The notes under the pieces were generated by a model that was not told the origin of the DNA, searched no databases, and worked only from the letters and a program-made list of their open reading frames with translations. The position numbers were made by a program, and so were the translations under genes. 64,000 nt of DNA from the NCBI GenBank assembly GCA_030606485.1, contig JAUWGH010000011.1, forward strand, positions 1 to 64,000, written 5' to 3'. Every line of letters starts with the position of its first letter. The first letter of the stretch is position 1. The stretch comes from Promethearchaeota archaeon (GTDB lineage Archaea > Asgardarchaeota > Lokiarchaeia > Sigyniarchaeales > SOKP01). Of this stretch, positions 31,794-42,089 are shown piece by piece.

Positions 31794-32186
31794 ATGATTG
31801 AAAAAATAACACCAAATGAATTAAAAGAATCACTTGAACAATCATTCGATGATATTTTAGCTATTATAAAAGCTATGGGAAACCAAAATAGGTTAAAAAT
31901 TCTCATAACTTTACTTTCTGGAGAAAAATCATTTCAAACTCTTATGAGTGAAACAAATTTGCAAAAAACGGCATTATCAAATCATCTTACATTATTATTC
32001 AAAAATAGTTTAATAGAAAAGCCGGATTATGGTAAGTATAAAATAACTCAAGATGGTGTAGAGTTCATTCGAGCAATTCAAGCGGTTTATTATCAATCTG
32101 ATACCCAAAGGAAAAAAGAACTAGAAATCATACAAGGAAGAAAATTATCTGAAACTTTTCTTGAATCGTTTTTTAAAAGAAAATAA
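31794..32186 (+). CDS. ArsR-like winged-HTH transcriptional regulator
   Basis: AIIKAMGNQNRLKILITLLSGEKSFQTLMSETNLQKTALSNHLTLLFKNSLIEKPDYGKYKIT. Confidence 0.85.
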   Translation: MIEKITPNELKESLEQSFDDILAIIKAMGNQNRLKILITLLSGEKSFQTLMSETNLQKTALSNHLTLLFKNSLIEKPDYGKYKITQDGVEFIRAIQAVYYQSDTQRKKELEIIQGRKLSETFLESFFKRK

Positions 32187-32236
32187 TTAATAATTAATTG
32201 ATTTTTACTGATTTTATTTTAATAAAAAAGATGAAA

Positions 32237-33037
32237 TTAATACCAATCCCACTTTATATACGAATATGGCAAAAATTCATCTGGATCTACTTCTGCGATT
32301 TTCTCACCTGGCAACATTGTGTTATCTGTCTTGAGATATAAAGCACCCAGCACCTTAACTACCTCTATTTCGCCCCACGGGTCGTGGGCTGTTGAGTTAA
32401 GAGTAATTTCTGCTTCACCCATTTCCATTGATTTAGGACCTACAGCAGTCTCTTGTTTAACCAACCACGGATTATAATCGAAACCAACTTTATTTGGAGC
32501 CGGAAAGTATTTAAAATTGTAATTAACAGTATTCTTTTTCCGACCAGGAAGTAAGCCAAGTTCTTTTATAATCTTTGGAGTCTCAGGATCGTTAAATTTT
32601 CCCGTTAATTTTACGCGAATTTCGATGTTTTTTACTCCAAGACGCTCGGAGTAAGCATAAACATCCTTATCAGTGCGTTCAAGATAAACATTTGCAATTT
32701 TTTTAGGAAACCCAAAAATTTCTCGACCACCTATCATTGCTCTATCGTCAGTCACCGGCATTGCTAAGTAATAATTTCCCATTTCACCATTGAATTCACA
32801 TCTCAAAATAAGAGCGCCTTCAAAGTAAGGCAGACCCTGATTAGTAGAAGAATAATTTGCGATAAAGGCAAAGGCAATGGGTCTCGAAATGGGTTTAAGT
32901 GGAGGTGGAAGTATTTTCTCGATAATTTCTGGTTTAGTCTCCCATAAAACTGTTATCATTTCCGCATCTTTGAAAATAGTCGTTCTCAATTCTTTTCTTT
33001 TTTTCTCAATCTCTTCTAAAGACCTTTTAAAACTCAT
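32237..33037 (-). CDS. Acetoacetate decarboxylase family protein, copy 2
   Basis: Paralogue of 19440-20240; GGREIFGFPKKIANVYLERTD, SMEMGEAEITLNSTAHDPWGE. Confidence 0.82.
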   Translation of the reverse strand: MSFKRSLEEIEKKRKELRTTIFKDAEMITVLWETKPEIIEKILPPPLKPISRPIAFAFIANYSSTNQGLPYFEGALILRCEFNGEMGNYYLAMPVTDDRAMIGGREIFGFPKKIANVYLERTDKDVYAYSERLGVKNIEIRVKLTGKFNDPETPKIIKELGLLPGRKKNTVNYNFKYFPAPNKVGFDYNPWLVKQETAVGPKSMEMGEAEITLNSTAHDPWGEIEVVKVLGALYLKTDNTMLPGEKIAEVDPDEFLPYSYIKWDWY

Positions 33038-33079
33038 AATAAATCAACCTTATAAATTACAAATAGAATTTCCCTTTTA

Positions 33080-34609
33080 TTATTCCTCATCTTTGACGAT
33101 ATATTTTGTAATATCATCTTCATAACTGTGAAAATGGAACTTCTCTGGACTCAACAAAAAATTTGGATCCACAGTTCTCTTCATATCCTTAAAAAATTGG
33201 ATAAATTCCGGTGTGTAAGCACCAGCCTCAACTATCGACTGCGAAATTGCCTCTCCAAGCCAATAATGAACTCCACCATATTTTACTTGATGCCTTAATT
33301 TCTTATGCCACATATTCATCGCAATCTGGCGTTGTTCCTCAATATTGTCTGCATTAAAACCGCCTACAAAAACACAATTTCCGTTAGGTAATAGAAATAT
33401 ACATGTGGCAAATAAAGATATACTTCCAGGTGGAAATTCAGCCCGATACTTTGCATCAAATTGAGTGCTTAATTTAACTATTTCTGGTATAGATGAAATT
33501 GGAACTTTATGACAAGTTGTGCAGGATATCTTTGGTGGTTGAATAGAAATGTATTGATTAAAATAATTATAGGCAAACTTTAAATTGAACTCCCAATCCT
33601 TTGATAATGGCTGGCTTAAATCAATTTCCTGCCATTCAAATGGTCTGGCATCATCTTTCATAATCTCATCAACTTTTTCTTGATAAACATCCAAGATTCG
33701 CTGATCAAATGCCTCCAACCCAACCATAAAGACAGAACCTCTTATTTTAGGTCTTGTGGGAGGTTTTTGCTGTGCCATACCCTCCATAAATTTAACCACA
33801 GTAAATGGTACAAGAATTAAATCATGTAATCCATCATTAACTTCTTTTCGCAATCTGTACATTATTTCGAATACTTTATTATAATCATTCTTGTTAAGGA
33901 TATAATGTCGCTGAGATTTGAATGGAGCATCCGGAAATATTTTTAAAAATGCTTTAGTCTTAATCCCCATGGTTCCCACATCCCCCATAAAAAGACCCGT
34001 GAAATCCGGTGCAACTCCATACCGGCAAAATGGCTTTGCATATTTACTTGCGGCTGCCCCTGTTCTCAAAATAGTTCCCTGTGGGTTTGGTAATACAACC
34101 TCAACTCCCAAACATATATCAGGAACTAAACCATATTTTGTCGAACCAAACCCCGCTGTGCTATTAGAAAGACCGCCCCCGATGGTCGCTGAGTAACCGC
34201 TTCCAGGTCCCAGAACTCCCGTTGTTAGACCTTTCTTTTGCAATTCTGAAACCAAAATGCCCCAAGTTATTCCACACTCAACCTCACAATAATAATCTAT
34301 TTCATTAATCTCCAAAATCTGATTCATTCTCGTAAGATCCATCAGAATTCCTCCCTCGGTGACTGACCCCCCAACCAAGTCAGCGCCACCGCCCCTCGGA
34401 ACCATGTGAATCTTGTATTTGTTCGCAATCTTGATAATTTCTGATACTTCCTCCGTTGATTGCGGTCTTACAATCATATCTGCCCATCTATCGGGAAAAG
34501 CGGGGTCAACATTTCTCGAATATGCTGCTTTCATGAAATCCTTATCAGTAATATAATCCGAGCCAATAATTTTTTCTATCTCAACATACACTTCCTTAAC
34601 TTTGGACAT
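33080..34609 (-). CDS. FAD-linked oxidase (GlcD-like) copy 2
   Basis: 509 aa, same length and closely similar to 28000-29529; contains CTTCHK. Confidence 0.88.
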   Translation of the reverse strand: MSKVKEVYVEIEKIIGSDYITDKDFMKAAYSRNVDPAFPDRWADMIVRPQSTEEVSEIIKIANKYKIHMVPRGGGADLVGGSVTEGGILMDLTRMNQILEINEIDYYCEVECGITWGILVSELQKKGLTTGVLGPGSGYSATIGGGLSNSTAGFGSTKYGLVPDICLGVEVVLPNPQGTILRTGAAASKYAKPFCRYGVAPDFTGLFMGDVGTMGIKTKAFLKIFPDAPFKSQRHYILNKNDYNKVFEIMYRLRKEVNDGLHDLILVPFTVVKFMEGMAQQKPPTRPKIRGSVFMVGLEAFDQRILDVYQEKVDEIMKDDARPFEWQEIDLSQPLSKDWEFNLKFAYNYFNQYISIQPPKISCTTCHKVPISSIPEIVKLSTQFDAKYRAEFPPGSISLFATCIFLLPNGNCVFVGGFNADNIEEQRQIAMNMWHKKLRHQVKYGGVHYWLGEAISQSIVEAGAYTPEFIQFFKDMKRTVDPNFLLSPEKFHFHSYEDDITKYIVKDEE

Positions 34610-34769
34610 TTTTTTACCACATGTTTTCCCTAACTAGCTTTAAATAAAACAACTGCAATTTATATACAATAGTGTGAAATTTAATAAAAAATTTTATCAT
34701 ACTATTAGTATAATTAAAACTAAATTAAATCTTGTAAAAAAAATAAATAATAATAAGAGGGAACAAACA

Positions 34770-35153
34770 ATGGCAACCGAAATTTTAAAAGGGCTTAAAA
34801 TAATATTTCTCCTTCAATTTATCACAATGACATTCTTTGGGATTTTTTTCTTTTTTTTCATTGAAGCATATGTAGTACTTTTTAGTTGGCCATATTTAGA
34901 CCCAATCGCTGGACATTATATTGGTGCATTCTCATTAGGAATCGCAGTTTTAGCCATATTAGCTTATAGAGAAACAGAATGGGATAGAATAGAGCTTTTA
35001 GTTATTTTTCATATCGTCTGGATTCTTTTAGGCTTAATTGCAATGATATGGGGACTTGTCACGGATTTCACTTTTGCTGGTACGTTTAATTCAATTTTAC
35101 TTGTATTCTTTCTCGTAGCTTTTACATATTTCTATTTGCAACAGAGAAAGTAG
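34770..35153 (+). CDS. Small 4-TM membrane protein
   Basis: MATEILKGLKIIFLLQFITMTFFGIFFFFFIEAYVVLF...; ATG 34770 preferred over track start 34674. Confidence 0.6.
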   Translation: MATEILKGLKIIFLLQFITMTFFGIFFFFFIEAYVVLFSWPYLDPIAGHYIGAFSLGIAVLAILAYRETEWDRIELLVIFHIVWILLGLIAMIWGLVTDFTFAGTFNSILLVFFLVAFTYFYLQQRK

Positions 35154-35547
35154 CTTAATTAAAACGAGCATCTTAAGAAACCCCAACACGAGAATATTAA
35201 AATCTAAAACTTTTTTTTTATTCCAACTACAATTCCTATTAATATTGATCCTAAAACTCCAAATATTGTGGCTCTATTAATATTTAAAGTAAAAAGAAAC
35301 CAAGCTGACAAAAGAACAGAGAAAGTTCCAGCTATTAAAATCGCTTGTAATAGATGAAAAGGATCGAAATCTGGGAAATTGGTACTTACAAAAATATCTG
35401 CAAAATAAGTATTCCAAGCAAGAGAAATAAAAGAAATAAAAACATAAAGTATCCTAATTATACGCGGAGTTTTACTTTTAATTTTAATACACCTTTCCTA
35501 AATTTTTTTTCTCTTCGATTTAAAATTATTACCTATTTTACCTTGAA

Positions 35548-36456
35548 TTATAAACCTAACACTTTTGCAGCATTCTCTCCAAGAATTTTATTCTTCTCCT
35601 CATCAGTAAATTCAGGCAGCCCCATTAATTGGAGCGGAGGAGGTAATTTCATTTTCTTAATTCCCCTTACCCATTTTTTAAGTGAAAGTATAGGGGTAAA
35701 TAAAGGCCAATCTGTGCCAAATAGAATTTTTTCTATTCCGCATGAAAGCTTAGCTTGCACGAGAGTCTGAAAAAAAGCAAATGGAACCATTTTAAAAGTT
35801 GGTTCCCATGCAGAAATATCAAGATATACATTTGGATTTTTTGTAGCCACTGATATTGCCTCATCTGTCCATGGCTTTCCCATATGTGCCATAATAAATT
35901 TAATTTTAGGAAAATCAATTGCAATTTTATCTATATAGACCGGTCTACAATATTTCAAATATGTTCTAGGAGGGCCTTCTCCCGTATGACAAAATATTAC
36001 AGCCCCAAGTTCCTCCACCCGTTCATAAAAAGGGTAATACTTCATATCATCAGGATAAAACCCAGTTAAAGGCCATAATTTGACTCCACGAAATCCTAAT
36101 TCTTCAATACACCTCTCTAATTCTTGAATTGCTTCTTTACCCCTCCTAGGATCAATACCAGCAAATCCAATTAATCTATCAGGATATTCATTGAACATCT
36201 CTGCGACCATATCATTATACTCCCTATAACTTACTTTCCCCCTAAAAAGATACTGATAATCCAAAGCAACAATCACCGCCTTATCTATCCCAGCTTCATC
36301 CATTTCTTCAACCAATCTCTCAGGAGTTCCATTTAATATTAAATTTGGATCAAAATCGTGCTGCTTTGCAATCGAAACTATAACTTCTCGTAGTTCTTTA
36401 GACAAGGACTCCTCATCCCACACATGACAATGACCATCAATTATCACAATTTCCAC
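35548..36456 (-). CDS. Amidohydrolase-2 family metal-dependent hydrolase
   Basis: IIDGHCHVWDE, FAGIDPRRG, FIMAHMGKPWTDEAI, ILFGTDWPLF. Confidence 0.85.
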   Translation of the reverse strand: MEIVIIDGHCHVWDEESLSKELREVIVSIAKQHDFDPNLILNGTPERLVEEMDEAGIDKAVIVALDYQYLFRGKVSYREYNDMVAEMFNEYPDRLIGFAGIDPRRGKEAIQELERCIEELGFRGVKLWPLTGFYPDDMKYYPFYERVEELGAVIFCHTGEGPPRTYLKYCRPVYIDKIAIDFPKIKFIMAHMGKPWTDEAISVATKNPNVYLDISAWEPTFKMVPFAFFQTLVQAKLSCGIEKILFGTDWPLFTPILSLKKWVRGIKKMKLPPPLQLMGLPEFTDEEKNKILGENAAKVLGL

Positions 36457-36789
36457 CTTAAAATTTTATAAACATTCGATTTAAATTTATGATTCAATAT
36501 TTCCTCAAACAAATAAAAATATATTGATCATTGAGCTTTTCATTGAAAATCTAACTATTTTTAATCAGAAATTAAATTTAATTAGGTATAAGATTATTTA
36601 AAAAAAAAATCATTCTATCTAATTTCACCCATTCCTTGTTTGATTACCTGGCTAAGAATTGTAGGTCTTGTTTAGTCCAACTTTAGCAATTTTTTTTCTA
36701 TAAATCTTTATTTACAATATTCTTACTCGTAATTTTCTTCTTATATTATATAAATATCTTTTTAATTAACTATTATTTAATTAAGAATT

Positions 36790-37536
36790 ATGAGTTACTG
36801 GTATGCTTTTTTCGTTATCATTGGAATTATTTCTATTTTAATTCTGATATTTGGCTTACCTCGAAAAAAGAGTACCAGACAACCAAATATAGAAGGTCTT
36901 GATAATCCAGAAGTTGCTAAAGCATTCGAAAAAATGACAAATTTTCTTCCCTTTAAACTCTTACGCCGAAAAGTAATATCTCGATTGAAAAAATTTAACC
37001 CAAGCGGAAAGTTGGTGGATATAGGTTGCGGTTCTGGAAATTTAATTATCCAAATTGCAGAAAAACTTCCAAAGCTTAATTTAATTGGAGTTGATATTTC
37101 CTCTGAAATACTCGAACTTGCAAAAAAACGAGCAATTGAGAAAAAGGTGGATAATAAAGTTGAATTTAAAAACGGAACTGTAGAAAATTTGCCTTTTCCA
37201 AATAATTCAATCGATTTTATAATAAGTACTTTCTCACTTCATCATTGGGTGAATCCCATTAAAGCGTTTAAAGAACTTTATCGCATTTTGAAAGAAAGTG
37301 GAACCTTTTTAATCTTTGATTTTCGCCGAGATTCACGAAAATTTTTTTATGGCTTTTTAACTTTTATTACTAAAGTGGTTGTTCCTAAAGCATTAAAAAA
37401 TATTAATGAGCCTTTAGGTTCAATTCAGGCAAGCTATACTCCTGATGAAGTGCTCCAATTCTTCTCTCAATTTTTTTTCCCGAATACTGAAATTAAACTG
37501 TTTCTCGCTTGGATGTTTATTAGTAGCAAAAAGTAA
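36790..37536 (+). CDS. Class I SAM-dependent methyltransferase with N-terminal TM helix
   Basis: MSYWYAFFVIIGIISILILIFGLP, LVDIGCGSGNLIIQIAEKLP, DFIISTFSLHHW. Confidence 0.85.
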   Translation: MSYWYAFFVIIGIISILILIFGLPRKKSTRQPNIEGLDNPEVAKAFEKMTNFLPFKLLRRKVISRLKKFNPSGKLVDIGCGSGNLIIQIAEKLPKLNLIGVDISSEILELAKKRAIEKKVDNKVEFKNGTVENLPFPNNSIDFIISTFSLHHWVNPIKAFKELYRILKESGTFLIFDFRRDSRKFFYGFLTFITKVVVPKALKNINEPLGSIQASYTPDEVLQFFSQFFFPNTEIKLFLAWMFISSKK

Positions 37537-37809
37537 AATTAAAATTGTTCAAAAATACGAAATACGATATTATTGAACAAAAAGGGGATATATCATAATT
37601 AAATTTAATTCATTCAGTAGGGTATAAATGAACTATTTAAAATAGATCCATTCTTTGAGCTTATTAAGGAAGTCTATTTATTAAAATTAACAAAAAAAAT
37701 ACAATATTAAGAATAGTATTCATTATTCAAACAATTCGCTTTATAAATAAAAGAAAGTCTGAAATTAATCGATAATTTCTTGTGTTTTAAATAGGAGAAT
37801 AAGTGGAAG

Positions 37810-38424
37810 ATGTACATTTTGTTTTTTATTTGTATATTAAGTCTAATTTCTATGGCACCCATTCATTTTTTATCTGTTGAGCATCTAAAGCTTCAAGAAA
37901 AATATGGAAAACAAAAAGGAACTAAAATTGCCAAAATTTTTGGAATAATTTCAGGATGGGGCTTCTTCATATTTTTAATTGGAACCTGGATTTTACCTCA
38001 ACCCAGATTTGTTATCCCAATTTTTCAAAATATTTCAATCTTAATTCCAATTATCAATTTCTTAATTCACTTATTCCATCTAATAGTTTCTATGCCCTTC
38101 TTAATATTTGGTGCTTGGCTTGGAATTGCAGGCGTAAAAGAAATAACCCTTAAAGTAGCAGAAACACATCAACCCAAAAAAATTATTACTACTGGGATTT
38201 ATTCTATTATTAGACATCCGCAATATTTCGGTGCAATATTAGCACACGTGGGTATTTCTATTTTGTTATCTTCGTTATATTCATTACTTTCCACTCCTTT
38301 AATAATCATATTTAATTATCTCATCTCATGGAAAGAAGAAAAAGAGTTGATTAAAGAATTTGGCAAGGATTATGAGGATTATAAGAAAAATGTCCCAATG
38401 TTAATTCCAAAATTAAGAAGATAA
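37810..38424 (+). CDS. ICMT/PEMT-like (isoprenylcysteine carboxyl methyltransferase family) membrane protein
   Basis: TTGIYSIIRHPQYFGAILAHVG ... EEKELIKEFGKDYEDYKKNVPMLIP. Confidence 0.75.
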   Translation: MYILFFICILSLISMAPIHFLSVEHLKLQEKYGKQKGTKIAKIFGIISGWGFFIFLIGTWILPQPRFVIPIFQNISILIPIINFLIHLFHLIVSMPFLIFGAWLGIAGVKEITLKVAETHQPKKIITTGIYSIIRHPQYFGAILAHVGISILLSSLYSLLSTPLIIIFNYLISWKEEKELIKEFGKDYEDYKKNVPMLIPKLRR

Positions 38425-38587
38425 TGATATTTAAATGGGCTTTTAATCAATAACTAAAAAACGAGACTTTAATCGGTATAGATAAAGTTCTAAAGAAAAC
38501 TTTTTTAAGAGCTCCTATTATTTAACTTATCATTAAGTTAGATTTCCCATTTTTAAATATTTTAAAATTAAAGAATTTGGTGATATT

Positions 38588-39046
38588 TTGAGTCTTGATA
38601 ATGCGTTTGACCTGTTATTTGTAATTATTGCAATTACTTTTAATCTTTTAATTATTGGCATTTTTATCGCTGGAAAGAGGAAGCAGGATAAACTGAGGAG
38701 ATGGTTTGGGATTGTATTTGTTTGTTTAACAATACCATTGATCATCGTTTTCATTAATTATTTGATCATCGGGCAAGAATTGTGGATTATTATATGTTTG
38801 GTGATTATTTTATTATACTTATTCTTAGAATTATTACTCGATTTAATATTAAAATACGATTTTAGGAAAAAACCGATAACCCACGTTCCATACATCATAC
38901 TATTTTATATCGTATCTTTTAGCTTGATTGGGATTACGTTTTATATTGATGAAATCAGTGGATGGATTGTCTCAATTACATTCTGGGCTGTTTTGGCAAG
39001 TTTGATTTATAATTTAGCTGGTCGAAAAAAGAAAGATAATGAATAA
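38588..39046 (+). CDS. Integral membrane protein
   Basis: Multiple TM helices, TTG start. Confidence 0.5.
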   Translation: MSLDNAFDLLFVIIAITFNLLIIGIFIAGKRKQDKLRRWFGIVFVCLTIPLIIVFINYLIIGQELWIIICLVIILLYLFLELLLDLILKYDFRKKPITHVPYIILFYIVSFSLIGITFYIDEISGWIVSITFWAVLASLIYNLAGRKKKDNE

Positions 39047-39191
39047 GTAACTCCCTTTTTCTTCCAAGTTAGTATTTAATATCCAATTTTAATATTTAAT
39101 TTATAATACATAAGAGAAAAGATTATAAACATAATTAGTAATACTTAATAATAAAAAATAAATCTCCTTTTAATTTAAAGAGGAATATAAA

Positions 39192-39626
39192 ATGTCATCC
39201 GAAATTAAAATTGACCCTTTTGCCGCGTTGATATTAGTACTTAGTGTTGTCGGGATAATTCTAATAGCAGCTTTTAGTTTTGCAGGTTTTTTTTTACCTA
39301 GTTATGGAAATAGATATTCTTGCTTGGGTTGTGAATATTGGACACCCGGTGATTTAGCAGCACAAGTCATTATGATAATACTATTAATAATACAAATAGT
39401 TGTGGCCTTAAATGACCTGCTCCCCAAAAAATTCATAGAAATGGATCTAGAGATATTTGGCATACTTCTTGCAGGTTTAACAATCCTTCTTGCCATCATA
39501 GGGATTGCTTCATTTGGAATAGCTTATGAGGCATATATATGGTGGCCTGAGACTGGATTTTACGGCGGTATTATAGCGGGAATACTCAACACAATCTTGT
39601 TTTTCTTAAAATATAAAAATAAGTAA
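39192..39626 (+). CDS. 4-TM membrane protein
   Basis: MSSEIKIDPFAALILVLSVVGIILIAAFSFAGFFLPSYG... Confidence 0.6.
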   Translation: MSSEIKIDPFAALILVLSVVGIILIAAFSFAGFFLPSYGNRYSCLGCEYWTPGDLAAQVIMIILLIIQIVVALNDLLPKKFIEMDLEIFGILLAGLTILLAIIGIASFGIAYEAYIWWPETGFYGGIIAGILNTILFFLKYKNK

Positions 39627-39740
39627 TTTATCATTTTTTTTCTTTTTTGCCATTATTTTTTTCCACCCATCTTTCGCATAAATAAATAGGTAAGAGTTAT
39701 AAACATAATCAATAAACTTAAGAAAGAACTACCAACTAAT

Positions 39741-40409
39741 ATGGTTGATCCAGTTGAATTAACTAAAATTGTTGAGACAAAAGTATGCAGGAGTAGTTCG
39801 AGAAAGTATTATAGATTCCGTAAAACAAGTTTCTATGGAGGTTGCGCCACTGCTGATTGCTTAGGTTGCAATCTGAGATGTGCCTATTGCTGGGCTCAAA
39901 AAAAAGTTTGGACTCCTGAAAAATTCGGTAAGTTTTATACACCGAGAGAAGTTAGTGAAAAATTAATTAAAATGAATTACGCATTAGTGAGAGTGAGTGG
40001 TGGAGAACCGACAATTTGCAAGAAACATTTGCTTGAACTTATAAGTTTATTTCCAGAAAATAAATTATTCATTCTTGAAACCAATGGAATATTATTAGAT
40101 GAAGATTATATTGAGGAATTAAGCAATTTTAAGAATATTTATGTTAGAATTTCTTTAAAAGGAGTTGATGAGAAAACCTTTAAACAAATTACCGGTGCGG
40201 ATGGTGAAATTTTCAAAAACCAGCTAAATGCGTTGGAATTACTTAAGAAATATAGAATTAAAAGCAGAGCCGCTATTCTTGTTGATTTATTTTCTGAGAA
40301 ACAAATTGAAAGTTTAGGAATTCCCGACTTGGAATATGAGACTCTGATATCATATCCTTTTGTAATGAAGAGTTTGAAAAAAAAAGGAATTAAATTAGCA
40401 AGAAAATAA
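39741..40409 (+). CDS. Radical SAM protein
   Basis: CNLRCAYCWAQ (CxxxCxxC), RVSGGEPTICKKHL. Confidence 0.88.
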   Translation: MVDPVELTKIVETKVCRSSSRKYYRFRKTSFYGGCATADCLGCNLRCAYCWAQKKVWTPEKFGKFYTPREVSEKLIKMNYALVRVSGGEPTICKKHLLELISLFPENKLFILETNGILLDEDYIEELSNFKNIYVRISLKGVDEKTFKQITGADGEIFKNQLNALELLKKYRIKSRAAILVDLFSEKQIESLGIPDLEYETLISYPFVMKSLKKKGIKLARK

Positions 40410-40452
40410 CTTTTAGAATATCTTGTAAGTTTTTATCTTCTTTTTTCCACTT

Positions 40453-41334
40453 TTAAACTTTAGCTGCATTCTTTGCAATCGCATCCACAATTTGTGGCCA
40501 AGTTTCAGGTGGCAAGCTATGTCCCATGCCATTGATAATTAGCAATTCTGCACCATATATTGCTTCTGCGGTATCTATCCCACCTTCAACGGGTACAAGT
40601 AGATCATCTCCTCCGTGAATTACAAGTGTTGGTACTTTTATTGATGCCAATGTTGACCTCCGATTACCACTTGCAAGAACCGCAGCTAATTGACGTGCGA
40701 AACCCTGCGGATAGAAACTACGGTCATACGCTCTTGTTGCCATTTTTCGCCTTCTTTTTTCATCGAAAGGAAAGCCAGTACCATAAAGAATCCGCCAACG
40801 TTTTACAGATTCCTCAATATAAGCCTCACGTTCAGTTGGCGCAGGTGTCATGACTACTTTCATTGCCTCTTGTTTTGGCTGTAGAAGGTCAAAATTTCCG
40901 GTAGATCCCATAATAGAAGTAAGACTTAAAACTCGGGAGGGATATCGAACCGCTATAACTTGAACAATCATTGCACCCATCGAAGCACCACAAATATGGG
41001 CTTCATCAATCTTAAGAGCATCTAGAAGACCAATTGCATCATCAGCCATATCTTCCAAAGTATAAGGAAATTCAATTTTTTCACCCCGTTGAGCCCCTAT
41101 GACTAATTTCATTATATCTGGCACACCTATTTCTTCAAATTTAGTTGATAAACCAACATCTCGATTATCGAATCGAATCACATAAAAACCATGATTTACA
41201 AGTAGTTCGCAGAATTCCTCTTCCCAAGAAATCATTTGAGAGCCAAGCCCCCTAATTAGAAGTAATGGATTAGATAAGGGATCTCCAAACGTGTCATACT
41301 CAATCTCGATATTATTAGCAATTATTTTAGGCAT
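40453..41334 (-). CDS. Alpha/beta hydrolase
   Basis: LLIRGLGSQMISWEEEFCELL, CGASMGAMIVQVIA, HGGDDLLVPVEGG. Confidence 0.85.
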   Translation of the reverse strand: MPKIIANNIEIEYDTFGDPLSNPLLLIRGLGSQMISWEEEFCELLVNHGFYVIRFDNRDVGLSTKFEEIGVPDIMKLVIGAQRGEKIEFPYTLEDMADDAIGLLDALKIDEAHICGASMGAMIVQVIAVRYPSRVLSLTSIMGSTGNFDLLQPKQEAMKVVMTPAPTEREAYIEESVKRWRILYGTGFPFDEKRRRKMATRAYDRSFYPQGFARQLAAVLASGNRRSTLASIKVPTLVIHGGDDLLVPVEGGIDTAEAIYGAELLIINGMGHSLPPETWPQIVDAIAKNAAKV

Positions 41335-41417
41335 ATTTATTCCCTTTTTAAATTACAACGGTTTATTATAAATTTTTATTAAATTAAAATTTCCTCTTAT
41401 AAAGTAAAATAAATTCT

Positions 41418-41870
41418 TTAAATGGAATCAAATATTTCTTCCATAATAATAGTTATTCCATTTCTTTTCAATAAAGCAGTCGTTACGCCATCGCCGTTAA
41501 TAATTTTACCAGTAAAAGTGCCATCATAGATTTTCCCACAGCCGCACGCGGGACTTTCCTGTTTAGCAATAAATTCCTTTACACCAAGCAATCTTATGAT
41601 TTTTAATACTTCATAAGCGCCCCGAATAAATTGTTCGGTAACGTCAGCACCTTCCTTATTAATAACTCGACATTGATTATCTAACACATCCTCACCCGAA
41701 TGCCTATGAATTTCTTGCGACGGTCGAGGAGTCGGCAAACCCCCTAACTGTTCAGGACAAACGGGTATCAAAATTTCCTTCTTTAATAAAGCAATAACCT
41801 TTTCATTCTTTCGATCCTTACCGTCCCAAGCACATTTCATCCCCAATAAACACGCACTACATAGCTTCAT
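41418..41870 (-). CDS. DUF523 family protein
   Basis: CSACLLGMKCAWDGKDRKN, PVCPEQLGGLPTPRP, KQESPACGCGKIYDGTFTGKI. Confidence 0.85.
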   Translation of the reverse strand: MKLCSACLLGMKCAWDGKDRKNEKVIALLKKEILIPVCPEQLGGLPTPRPSQEIHRHSGEDVLDNQCRVINKEGADVTEQFIRGAYEVLKIIRLLGVKEFIAKQESPACGCGKIYDGTFTGKIINGDGVTTALLKRNGITIIMEEIFDSI

Positions 41871-42089
41871 TTTACACTCATTTTTTCCTTTTGTACCATT
41901 GTTTAATCTATTATTATAAAAATTTTTAACTTCTAATATATTAAGCGGATGAAAATTATAAATTTAAGAGATATTTTTGAGAAAATTACTAAATTTGAAT
42001 TAGTTCGAAAAAATTTAAATACTCTTATATCGTATTGAGATTGAAGTTAAAAAAATTATCTATTAAGCAACTTACAAGGTCGTGATTTA

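Noticed and set aside
35206-35497. Minus-strand open frame IKSKTPRIIRILYVFISFISLAWNTYFADIFVSTNFPDFDPFHLLQAILIAGTFSVLLSAWFLFTLNINRATIFGVLGSILIGIVVGIKKKF*
   Set aside because: Looks like a small 2-3 TM protein, but no ATG/GTG/TTG start could be found in a plausible place; kept as unresolved rather than called
39741-40409. Radical SAM gene as the sulfatase maturase
   Set aside because: Too short, without an evident C-terminal SPASM-like cysteine cluster, and about 27 kb from the sulfatase
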